This document shows, in pieces, positions 1 through 5,234 of a stretch of DNA of 5,285 bases. The stretch covers positions 135,355 to 140,639 of the forward strand of contig CP070843.1 of NCBI GenBank assembly GCA_020350905.1. Direction: 5' to 3'. The notes below the pieces were generated by a model. It searched no databases. It worked only from the letters and a program-made list of their open reading frames with translations, and had not been told where the DNA came from. Made by a program: the position numbers and the translations under genes. How positions within the stretch are numbered: position 1 is the stretch's first letter; the number at the start of each line of letters is the position of its first letter. The DNA comes from Deltaproteobacteria bacterium. GTDB taxonomy: Bacteria; Desulfobacterota; Syntrophobacteria; BM002.

Positions 1-367
1 GACTGTCAGTCTGGTCGGCCCAGATGTTCCAGCCAGGGGCCATGGCCCGATTCACTTGCGCCATGACAATAGGAAGTCTGGCTCCTGAGGCCCAGTGAAG
101 GAGTTCGTGCATCAAGGCGAGTCCTTGGGAAGAGGTGGCGGTAAATGTCCGTACTCCGCTGCTGGCGGCACCAATCAGGGCAGCCAGGGCTGAATGTTCA
201 CTTTCTACCCGAAGAAATCTGGCATCCAGGGTGCCGTTGGCACAGTATTCTGACAATTGCTCTACTATGTGAGTCTGAGGGGTTATGGGGTAAGCGGAGA
301 TCACCTGAGCCCTGGCCAAGCGTACCGCTTCCGAAACAGCATGGCTTCCCTCTAAGACGTGTCGCAT
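1..367 (-). CDS. porA: 2-oxoacid:ferredoxin oxidoreductase alpha subunit (PorA-like), N-terminal part
   Basis: Partial gene cut by the left edge; about 122 N-terminal residues are visible of a subunit that is usually near 390. It is the alpha subunit of a pyruvate- or related 2-oxoacid:ferredoxin oxidoreductase, which with the beta subunit decarboxylates the oxoacid on TPP and makes acyl-CoA plus reduced ferredoxin. Visible hallmarks are AYPITPQTHIVE at residues 25-36 (T29 matches the substrate-contacting Thr of known PFORs), VESEHSA at 54-60 (E57 probably matches the Glu that activates TPP), and VNRAMAPGWNIWADQTDS at 105-122, typical of PorA. The ATG at 365-367 has an AGGAGG at 375-380 with a 7-base spacer, so this start is firm. 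It overlaps the end of the upstream flavoprotein gene by 16 bases, which implies cotranscription and probably coupled translation. Substrate (pyruvate versus branched-chain oxoacid) cannot be decided from this fragment. porB is expected to follow outside the window. Confidence 0.93.
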   Translation of the reverse strand, partial: MRHVLEGSHAVSEAVRLARAQVISAYPITPQTHIVEQLSEYCANGTLDARFLRVESEHSALAALIGAASSGVRTFTATSSQGLALMHELLHWASGARLPIVMAQVNRAMAPGWNIWADQTDS

Positions 368-2121
368 AAGAGTTCCTCCTCTAAAATCATGGCATTACGG
401 GGGCATTCCACCACGCAGAGTCCGCAACCTTTGCAGTAGTCATAATTGATATGCCTACCGCGGGGGTTGTTATCACGAGTAACCGCGATCTCCGGACAAA
501 AAAGTTGACAGTTGTCACACTGGTTGCACAGACCACAGCTGAAGCACCGTTCGGCTTCACGGATGGCCAGGCTGGCACCAATCTTAAGATTAATTTCAGC
601 AAAAGACTGGAACCGTTCCTCACGCAAGAGGCGGGGCTTGGTAATCATGGGCGCGAACTGGAAATAGTCAGTATTGAGGTCATGGTAGCGGACGACCCTG
701 TTGTTGCGTAGAGAGCGCGGTCCAGCCAGATACGTCTCCAATGATATTGATGGGCCCTCACCCACCAGACAAGTCTGAAGCCGGGGCCGGACCGCATCGA
801 GGCCTTCACGAAAGAGGATATCTAAGGCAATGGCAGCTTGTTTTCCAGAGGCGACAGCATGTGCCACACTTTTGATCTGAGCCACCAGGTCGCCTCCATA
901 GACCAGAGTGGGTTCCCGGCTTTTGTGATGGAGGACGCAATTGCTCAACCGCAGCATACCTCTTTTTTTCGTGGGGGGGTCATACCAGGGCTCACTAGCT
1001 TCACCGCCTATGGCTTTGAACAGATGCTGGACACGAATCTCCTTTTTCTTACTCGACCCTGCTTTGACCCGGGCTCTCCTCTGGCCGTCTTTTTCAACTG
1101 CTTGCATCTGCTGCAGAGTCACGACAAAGTCCCCGTCCTGCGCTGCAATTTTCACGGGGGCTTGCAGTTCCCAAAGCTCCACTCCTTCTTCCAGCGCCAT
1201 TTCCACCTCCTCAGCGAAGGCGGGCATGTCCTGGCGACGGCGGCGATAAATGAGAATAACTTTGGCACCGAAGCGGACCGCAGAACGGGCTGTATCAACT
1301 GCCGTATTACCACCACCAATAACTGCCGCGGTGCCCTCCAGGGCTGGAGCCTCACCCCTGCGGATCTCAGCCAAAAATTGCAGACCATTTTTCACTCCAA
1401 CCAGATCCTCTCCGGGAATCTTGAGGGGAAGGCTGCGGGAATGCCCACATCCGAGGAAAATGGCGTCATACTCGGACTTTCCACCTCGCAAGAACTCATT
1501 AGAGATGGATTTGCCACAGTGAATCTGAACTCCGAGTTCACGGATTTGAGCAATCTCTTGATTCAGGATGAAGAATGGTAGTCGATATAGAGGGATACCC
1601 CACCGGAGCACACCACCGGGCTCGGGCAGCGCTTCGAAGACATCAGCCTGATACCCCAGGAGAGTGAGAAAGTATCCGGCTGCAAGACCACTGGGGCCTG
1701 AACCTACTACAGCGATTTTCTGTCTCTTTGATTCCAGCTTTTGCAGCGAAGGTTTTAGTTCATAACGACTGGCGGTATCTGCAAGAAAGCGCTCCAGGAT
1801 GTGGATCGCAACAGGCTCATCGAATTCCCTTCGATTACACTGCTGTTCACAGGGGTGGTAGCAGACACGCCCGCATACGCCGGGGAAAGGGTTTTCCATC
1901 AATATAGTTTCCCAGGCCTGCTTGAAGGATCCCTGTGCCGTCAGCATTTCAACCCGCCCGATGTCTTCAGCAGCTGGGCAGGCAGCACTACAGGGAGAGA
2001 CTTTTTCCTCGTACTGAGGTCGAAGAAACCGCCAAGATCCCGTCTTGTTCCCTTCAGTGGTGAGGTAGGAACAGGGAATGAGAAGAGGGGAAGGATTATT
2101 CGGAACATGTTGTGTAGCCAT
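352..2121 (-). CDS. GltD-like NAD(P)/FAD oxidoreductase fused to ferredoxin domains (delta-type subunit of the oxidoreductase)
   Basis: This 589-residue protein has three parts. Residues 24-40 (NKTGSWRFLRPQYEEK) resemble the N-terminus of PorD delta subunits. Residues about 44-130 form the Fer4_20-type iron-sulfur domain of glutamate synthase small subunits, with cysteines 44, 48, 83, 87, 91 and 95. Residues 135-435 are the GltD-type flavoprotein core: FAD-binding GSGPSG at 140-145, NAD(P)-binding GGGNTA at 269-274, a YRRRR stretch at 292-296 suggesting preference for NADPH, and GGD at 409-411 closing the FAD site. The C-terminus holds two 4Fe-4S clusters: cysteines 526, 529, 532, 535, 538, 542, then 563, 566, 569, 573. 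Its place between porG and porA argues that it is the electron-transfer subunit of that enzyme, linking it to NAD(P)H, rather than part of glutamate synthase; no large glutamate synthase subunit is in view. Automated pipelines may label it glutamate synthase. The ATG at 2119-2121 has GAGGA 8 bases upstream. Domain calls are firm; the electron route is inferred. Confidence 0.9.
   Translation of the reverse strand: MATQHVPNNPSPLLIPCSYLTTEGNKTGSWRFLRPQYEEKVSPCSAACPAAEDIGRVEMLTAQGSFKQAWETILMENPFPGVCGRVCYHPCEQQCNRREFDEPVAIHILERFLADTASRYELKPSLQKLESKRQKIAVVGSGPSGLAAGYFLTLLGYQADVFEALPEPGGVLRWGIPLYRLPFFILNQEIAQIRELGVQIHCGKSISNEFLRGGKSEYDAIFLGCGHSRSLPLKIPGEDLVGVKNGLQFLAEIRRGEAPALEGTAAVIGGGNTAVDTARSAVRFGAKVILIYRRRRQDMPAFAEEVEMALEEGVELWELQAPVKIAAQDGDFVVTLQQMQAVEKDGQRRARVKAGSSKKKEIRVQHLFKAIGGEASEPWYDPPTKKRGMLRLSNCVLHHKSREPTLVYGGDLVAQIKSVAHAVASGKQAAIALDILFREGLDAVRPRLQTCLVGEGPSISLETYLAGPRSLRNNRVVRYHDLNTDYFQFAPMITKPRLLREERFQSFAEINLKIGASLAIREAERCFSCGLCNQCDNCQLFCPEIAVTRDNNPRGRHINYDYCKGCGLCVVECPRNAMILEEELLCDTS
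375..380 (-). promoter_or_regulatory. strong ribosome binding site for porA inside the upstream gene
   Basis: Read on the minus strand this is AGGAGG, a full Shine-Dalgarno core, 7 bases before the porA ATG. It lies within the last codons of the flavoprotein gene, in a different frame, and fixes the porA start. Confidence 0.8.
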
Positions 2122-2165
2122 TTTTTGTGTCCTCGTCTAACCTTGCTTGCAAGCGGAGAATCTCT

Positions 2166-2186
2166 AAAATTTCAAATTTCGAATTT
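2166..2186. repeat. AT-rich 7-base tandem repeat between porG and the flavoprotein gene
   Basis: Three 7-base units follow one another (aaaattt, caaattt, cgaattt) in the 104-base gap 2122-2225. The rest of the gap shows only a 10-base palindrome, GCTTGCAAGC, at 2145-2154. I see no terminator here, so the operon probably reads through. Similar AAATTTCAAATTT-type low-complexity tracts are, from memory, common in intergenic DNA of Desulfobacterota-like genomes; this was not checked. Confidence 0.5.
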
Positions 2187-2225
2187 ACAAGGCATCCTCA
2201 GCTTGAACCTGCGGAATCGATAGTT

Positions 2226-2792
2226 TTACCTGTCCACGAGTTCTACTGTTTGCACCTCCTTGTATGCTGTCTCAGCAGCCTTTATATTAGCTTTTGGCTG
2301 ACGAGGGATCTCCTCCCGTATGACCTCCGAGATGGCAGCCATGCTGGGTACGCCCAAGACGCGAGCAAGACTTCCCATCACTGCCGTGTTGACAATTGGC
2401 TGGGTGCGAGTTCCCAGGCGATTTTTCAAGGCGATATGAGTGGCGTCAACAACGGCGAGTCTGTAATCGGAGAATGAGTCCAAGTTGGCCGGAGGAGATG
2501 GCCTGTTGAGTAGGATCCAACCACTCTTTTTCAGACCTACAGTGACATCTATGGATTCCAACAGGGTTTGATCTAAGACAACCACATGATCGGGGGTGTA
2601 GACGTTGGTTCTTATAAGGATCTCGGTTTGATCGAGTCTTAGGTAGGCCTCAACAGGAGCTCCTCGACGTTCAACCCCAAAGAGGGGAAAACTCTGCACG
2701 TGGTAGCCGTCCAGGAAGAAGGCCTTTGCCAGTAGAATGGTGGCCATGACCGTGCCTTGGCCACCGCGCCCATGGAAGCGTATTTCCACCAT
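2226..2792 (-). CDS. porG: 2-oxoacid:ferredoxin oxidoreductase gamma subunit (PorG-like)
   Basis: A 188-residue protein, the usual size for a gamma subunit of pyruvate/2-oxoacid:ferredoxin oxidoreductases. This subunit carries no cluster and is thought to help with CoA binding and assembly of the complex. Hallmarks are IRFHGRGGQGTV at residues 4-15, the glycine-rich signature that opens the family, and FGVERRGAPVEAYLR at about 38-52, the second conserved block. The C-terminal half has NTAVMGSLARVLG, also typical. I chose the ATG at 2790-2792 because GAGG at 2798-2801 lies 5 bases upstream and because family members begin a few residues before the HGRGGQG block. An upstream in-frame ATG at 2820-2822 would add 10 residues but has no Shine-Dalgarno and sits beside a hairpin. 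It is the first gene of the por cluster and is preceded by a 162-base leader after the XRE regulator gene. Confidence 0.93.
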   Translation of the reverse strand: MVEIRFHGRGGQGTVMATILLAKAFFLDGYHVQSFPLFGVERRGAPVEAYLRLDQTEILIRTNVYTPDHVVVLDQTLLESIDVTVGLKKSGWILLNRPSPPANLDSFSDYRLAVVDATHIALKNRLGTRTQPIVNTAVMGSLARVLGVPSMAAISEVIREEIPRQPKANIKAAETAYKEVQTVELVDR

Positions 2793-2822
2793 GCTTGCCT
2801 CGCTCTTTTGACTGGTATACAT

Positions 2823-2839
2823 GTGGCCCAGCAGGCCAC
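2823..2839. other. GC-rich hairpin in the porG leader
   Basis: GTGGCC, 5-base loop, GGCCAC: a perfect 6-base stem 30 bases ahead of the chosen porG start. No T-run follows on either strand, so it is not a typical intrinsic terminator. It might protect or structure the porG leader transcript, or be chance. Confidence 0.4.
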
Positions 2840-2876
2840 TCCACTAACAGCAGAGGGCAAACAGCTCCAAATGAGT

Positions 2877-2898
2877 GTTGACTTTTAGCTGGGTCAAC
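2877..2898. promoter_or_regulatory. inverted repeat GTTGAC-N10-GTCAAC upstream of porG, possible operator
   Basis: A perfect 6-base inverted repeat with a 10-base spacer sits in the gap between the XRE-cupin gene and porG. The arm centres are 16 bases apart, somewhat more than one helical turn. On the minus strand the first arm contains TTGAC, which could double as part of a -35 element, but I find no convincing -10 at the right distance. It is a candidate binding site for the neighbouring regulator; it does not resemble the TTGT...ACAA palindromes in front of the regulator's own gene. Confidence 0.35.
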
Positions 2899-2954
2899 TG
2901 CAAGACGCATACCCAACAACCCATGAAAAATAATGAAGGACATAATCACAATTG

Positions 2955-3557
2955 TTAACCGCTCCAGACTACCACAATAGCTCTCGCTGCTTTTTCCCCC
3001 AGGCAACGAAAGCTGTGACTGAGGTCCGATTCAAAATAAATGCTGTCTCCGGACTCAAGCACCTCCACCCGGTCCACGCTGCGAAACTCGAGCTTGCCCT
3101 CAAGAACATGCAGGAATTCCTCTCCGTCATGGTTCATGAAGACCATCTCACTAGTATCTTGCACAGGAAATTCCACCAAGAAGGGTTCCATCTGCTTGTT
3201 GGTCTTCTTGGTCTCTAGGGCCTCATACACATAATTGACCTCACCCTTGCGGTGGTGGGGCCGCTTTTCTACTCGAATCCGTTCCTTGTGTCGTGTGATG
3301 GCAATTTTGTCGCTCCCCACCTCGTCCTGAAAGAAGTGGGCTAAGCTTACATTGAAGGCCCTGGCCAACTTGAGCAGGGTAGCCACGGGAGGACCCACGT
3401 GGTCGTTTTCAATTTGTGAGAGAAATGGCTTAGACAAGCCAGTTTTGGCAGCCACATCCTGCAGCGTGTAGTTCTTGTTCAGTCTCAGTTCACGTATCTT
3501 ACTGCCAAGCTTGAGCGCCTTCACATCCAGGCGCATGTCTTCTCGAGACCTCCTCAT
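2955..3557 (-). CDS. XRE-family helix-turn-helix regulator with C-terminal cupin domain
   Basis: This 200-residue protein has the common HTH-cupin layout. Residues 17-75 are an HTH_3/XRE domain (LGSKIRELRLNKNYTLQDVA, then GLSKPFLSQIEND with the recognition helix around 41-51). Residues about 110-198 are a cupin_2 barrel, with HDGEEFLHVLEGKLEF at 143-158 and GDSIYFESDLSHSF at 170-183. Such proteins are DNA-binding regulators whose cupin senses a small ligand or metal. Possible metal ligands here are H143, E147 and H181, but the classic HxH pair is absent, so metal binding is uncertain. The ATG at 3555-3557 is preferred because GAGGAG at 3563-3568 lies 5 bases upstream; an in-frame ATG at residue 8 is possible but its AGGAGG is 12 bases away. 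It lies directly upstream of porG on the same strand and plausibly controls the oxidoreductase operon and itself. The ligand is unknown. Confidence 0.92.
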   Translation of the reverse strand: MRRSREDMRLDVKALKLGSKIRELRLNKNYTLQDVAAKTGLSKPFLSQIENDHVGPPVATLLKLARAFNVSLAHFFQDEVGSDKIAITRHKERIRVEKRPHHRKGEVNYVYEALETKKTNKQMEPFLVEFPVQDTSEMVFMNHDGEEFLHVLEGKLEFRSVDRVEVLESGDSIYFESDLSHSFRCLGEKAARAIVVVWSG

Positions 3558-3651
3558 CTTCTCTCCTCACAATTCAGAAGGTTATAACCCGCGGGATTCC
3601 CCAACACCAGGAACCTCGGTGTGTATCCCAACAATCGCTTCAATCACTTTC
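3558..3651 (-). other. 5' leader of the XRE-cupin gene with short palindromes
   Basis: The stretch between the proposed promoter and the start codon holds the palindromes GGTTATAACC (3580-3589) and CCCGCGGG (3588-3595), which overlap. It also holds a possible stem, ACACCAGG against CCTcGGTGT with one bulged base, at 3604-3622. Nothing here matches a riboswitch I can recognise, and no ORF with a ribosome binding site is seen. Confidence 0.3.
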
Positions 3652-3679
3652 ATTTTACACCGACTCGTATTTGTCTAAA
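3652..3679 (-). promoter_or_regulatory. candidate sigma-70-type promoter of the XRE-cupin gene
   Basis: On the minus strand, TTTAGA (3674-3679, 4 of 6 to the -35 consensus), a 16-base spacer, and TAAAAT (3652-3657, 5 of 6 to the -10 consensus). Transcription would begin near 3645, giving a leader of almost 90 bases. The -35 overlaps the palindrome at 3671-3683, as expected for autoregulation. The match is moderate and there is no experimental support. Confidence 0.4.
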
Positions 3680-3683
3680 ACAA
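3671..3683. promoter_or_regulatory. TTGTCTAAAACAA palindrome, possible operator
   Basis: TTGT and ACAA arms around a 5-base centre, overlapping the proposed -35 of the XRE-cupin gene. A nearly identical site, TTGTCTAAACAA on the minus strand, lies at 5212-5223 in front of the HD-GYP gene. Confidence 0.4.
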
Positions 3684-3690
3684 AAAAGGT

Positions 3691-3707
3691 TTGTTTTCGT
3701 AAAACAA
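3691..3707. promoter_or_regulatory. perfect palindrome TTGTTTT-CGT-AAAACAA, possible operator
   Basis: A 17-base perfect inverted repeat with 7-base arms and a 3-base spacer. Its centre is 22 bases from that of the 3671-3683 palindrome, about two helical turns, so the two sites would face the same side of the DNA. Placed just upstream of the proposed -35, it fits an autoregulatory operator for the XRE protein. The binding protein is inferred from proximity only. Confidence 0.45.
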
Positions 3708-3756
3708 TAATGTCGGGCAGGTAGTTGGGGGGGTAAGTGGGCATTCGCAGCACGAC

Positions 3757-3830
3757 ACGGGGACGGGGAGAAACGACGAGACGGGGAAAAGATGACAGAG
3801 GGCAGACGACAGATGACAGAAGGTAGCAGA
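3757..3830. repeat. low-complexity intergenic repeat (acgggg and gatgacaga units)
   Basis: The unit acgggg occurs at 3757-3762, 3763-3768 and 3781-3786. The unit gatgacaga occurs at 3791-3799 and 3812-3820, a period of 21 bases, followed each time by a degenerate purine-rich tail. The tract is strongly purine-biased on the plus strand. Reading frames across it give proline/serine-rich nonsense, so it is not coding. Confidence 0.6.
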
Positions 3831-3865
3831 AAGGAACTCAATTTTGGTTGCCATTCTCCTGAATT

Positions 3866-3890
3866 CTGACTCCTCTGACTCCTAACTCCT
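3866..3890. repeat. tandem 9-base repeat ctgactcct
   Basis: Two exact adjacent copies of ctgactcct (3866-3874 and 3875-3883) are followed by a partial copy aactcct (3884-3890). It begins only 11 bases beyond the stop of the HD-GYP gene. No hairpin followed by a T-run was seen, so the HD-GYP transcript has no recognisable intrinsic terminator here. Confidence 0.6.
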
Positions 3891-3901
3891 TGCTGTATGC
3901 G

Positions 3902-5062
3902 CTATTGCCTAAATTGAAAATTTTTCTCTTGGAGAAGCTTCATACACGCATCTACCACATCTGCATCGTACAGTACTCCCCTGTTCTGAGAAATTTCCTC
4001 TATGGCCATGTCGCGGCCCAGGGTTGGCCGGTACGGTCGATGCGAGGCCATTGCCTCTACTACGTCTGCCACAGCCAGAGTCTTAGCCTCGATTATTATG
4101 TCGTCGCCGGTGAGACCAACGGGATAGCCAGAGCCATCAATCCTCTCATGATGTTGAAGCACAATTTGGGCAACCGGCCAAGGGAATTCAATTTCTTTCA
4201 AGATCTCATATCCCACCTGGGGATGATCCTTAATCAATATATGCTCTATTTCGGTCAACTGCCCCGGCTTGCTAAGAATTTCAACAGGTACGCAGATTTT
4301 GCCCAAGTCGTGAATCAATCCTGCCATGCGGATCCCGTCTATCTGATGAGTAGACAAAGCCATTTCTGCGGCAACCCCACGGGCGAGATCAGACACACGC
4401 CGCTGGTGGCCGGCCGTATAAGGGTCCCTTCTTTCAACGGTCAAGGCCATGGCTTGGACCACCCCACCCATGGCGCTGCGCAATTTGTCTAGGGTGGACT
4501 GGACCTCTGCCTCTGCGTTTTCGCGCCTGGCTATATCTTGTTTCAACTGCTCATTGAGTTTGATGAGTTCTATGGTCCGCTGTTCGATTCGACCTTCCAA
4601 ATCGTTACGGATCTTCCTGAGTTCTATCTCGCCAAGCCATTTTGTGCTCAAGGACGCAGCGAAATGTTGAATCTCGAGGTTGTGAAAGGGTTTCTGCAAG
4701 TAGAGGAGCTTGTCGGTTGGCGGCACGCGAGAGGCTATTTTATCTGGTGTGGTAGTGGTATCTGAATAACCGGTCACCAGTACTATTTCTGTGTAAGGAT
4801 CCAGAGCCCGAATTCTTTCTGCCAGCCAAATCCCATCAGGCCCTGGAGGCATTCTTAAATCGAGAAAAGCTACTGCAAAAGGCTTTTCCTTCTCGACTGC
4901 TGCTCGAAATGCATCAAGAGCTTCTTCAGCCTGCCTGCAAAGGGTTAAATCAAAGTGGTTGGGATTAAACTGGGGTTGGAGTGTTTCCTGGTATAGGGAC
5001 AGAATTGCTGGCTCATCGTCCACCACAAGGATGCGAACTGAGTTGGATCTGGGTTTAGCCAT
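3902..5062 (-). CDS. response regulator with receiver and HD-GYP domains, probable cyclic-di-GMP phosphodiesterase
   Basis: This 386-residue cytoplasmic protein starts with a receiver domain (residues 9-135): acidic pair D15/D16, phospho-acceptor D68 in FLDLRMP, T97 and K124. A charged coiled coil follows at about 144-197, then an HD-GYP domain at 200-386. The HD-GYP part has H219 in AGHQRRVSDLA, the HD pair H251/D252 with K255 (HDLGK), HHERIDGSGYP at 304-314 and D333 in VADVVEAM. All main metal and GYP residues are present, so an active phosphodiesterase breaking down cyclic-di-GMP is likely; related HD-GYPs can prefer cGAMP. The receiver has a slightly long loop between T97 and K124 (TTTTPDKIASRVPPTDKLLYLQKPF region), a subtype I associate with Desulfobacterota. 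No partner kinase is in the window, so it is an orphan here. The ATG at 5060-5062 fits the family, with only a weak AGGA about 10 bases upstream. Confidence 0.94.
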   Translation of the reverse strand: MAKPRSNSVRILVVDDEPAILSLYQETLQPQFNPNHFDLTLCRQAEEALDAFRAAVEKEKPFAVAFLDLRMPPGPDGIWLAERIRALDPYTEIVLVTGYSDTTTTPDKIASRVPPTDKLLYLQKPFHNLEIQHFAASLSTKWLGEIELRKIRNDLEGRIEQRTIELIKLNEQLKQDIARRENAEAEVQSTLDKLRSAMGGVVQAMALTVERRDPYTAGHQRRVSDLARGVAAEMALSTHQIDGIRMAGLIHDLGKICVPVEILSKPGQLTEIEHILIKDHPQVGYEILKEIEFPWPVAQIVLQHHERIDGSGYPVGLTGDDIIIEAKTLAVADVVEAMASHRPYRPTLGRDMAIEEISQNRGVLYDADVVDACMKLLQEKNFQFRQ

Positions 5063-5116
5063 TACTACAATGTCCTATTCGGTAGAAAAATCCAAGACGG
5101 ACAAGCCAAAATCAAG

Positions 5117-5132
5117 TGCAAGAAGTAGACCA
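5117..5132 (-). promoter_or_regulatory. candidate sigma-54 promoter of the HD-GYP gene
   Basis: Minus-strand TGGTCTACTTCTTGCA keeps the essential GG-N10-GC spacing and the exact TTGCA of the -12 element, but the -24 box matches only in TGG. A start near 5106 would give a leader of about 44 bases. Such matches arise by chance fairly often, so this is only a candidate. Confidence 0.3.
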
Positions 5133-5210
5133 TGCTCGGAGCAGCCGATTCATGAATTATCCGGGCTATGGAAAACTGTGGGACGGGAGTTGCGGAAGGG
5201 TCCGGAATTG

Positions 5211-5230
5211 CTTGTTTAGACAAGATTATA
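5211..5230 (-). promoter_or_regulatory. TATAAT -10 box abutting a CTTGT...ACAAG palindrome
   Basis: On the minus strand a perfect TATAAT (5225-5230) is followed at once by CTTGTCTAAACAAG (5211-5224), a palindrome with 5-base arms that would cover the transcription start. I find no good -35 at 16-18 bases. The arrangement fits a repressed promoter driving the HD-GYP gene with a leader of about 155 bases. Confidence 0.4.
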
Positions 5231-5234
5231 TTAT

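Noticed and set aside
838..1581. Plus-strand open frame of 247 codons antisense to the flavoprotein gene
   Set aside because: It lies wholly within the well-supported minus-strand gene, has no recognisable domain, and its cysteine/histidine-rich composition is what the opposite strand of a conserved gene gives by chance.
352..2121. Annotation of the flavoprotein as glutamate synthase small subunit
   Set aside because: The core is GltD-like, but the added C-terminal ferredoxin clusters, the PorD-like N-terminus and the position between porG and porA argue for a role in the oxoacid oxidoreductase.
2823..2839. GC-rich hairpin as an intrinsic terminator of the XRE gene
   Set aside because: Neither strand has a T-run after the stem, and it lies more than 100 bases past the stop codon, in the porG leader.
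2671..3006. Minus-strand 111-codon open frame spanning the porG leader
   Set aside because: It overlaps the start of porG and the end of the XRE gene in another frame, with no motif and no Shine-Dalgarno of note.
3650..3841. Minus-strand 63-codon open frame in the intergenic gap
   Set aside because: Its Ser/Pro/Arg-rich translation comes from the low-complexity repeats, and it would run through the proposed promoter and palindromes.
3757..3890. Intergenic repeats as a CRISPR array
   Set aside because: The repeated units are only 6-9 bases, directly adjacent or degenerate, with no regular 28-37 base repeats and no unique spacers.
3890..4492. Plus-strand open frame of 200 codons antisense to the HD-GYP gene
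   Set aside because: It mirrors the conserved HD-GYP coding sequence, shows no family motif and has no convincing ribosome binding site.
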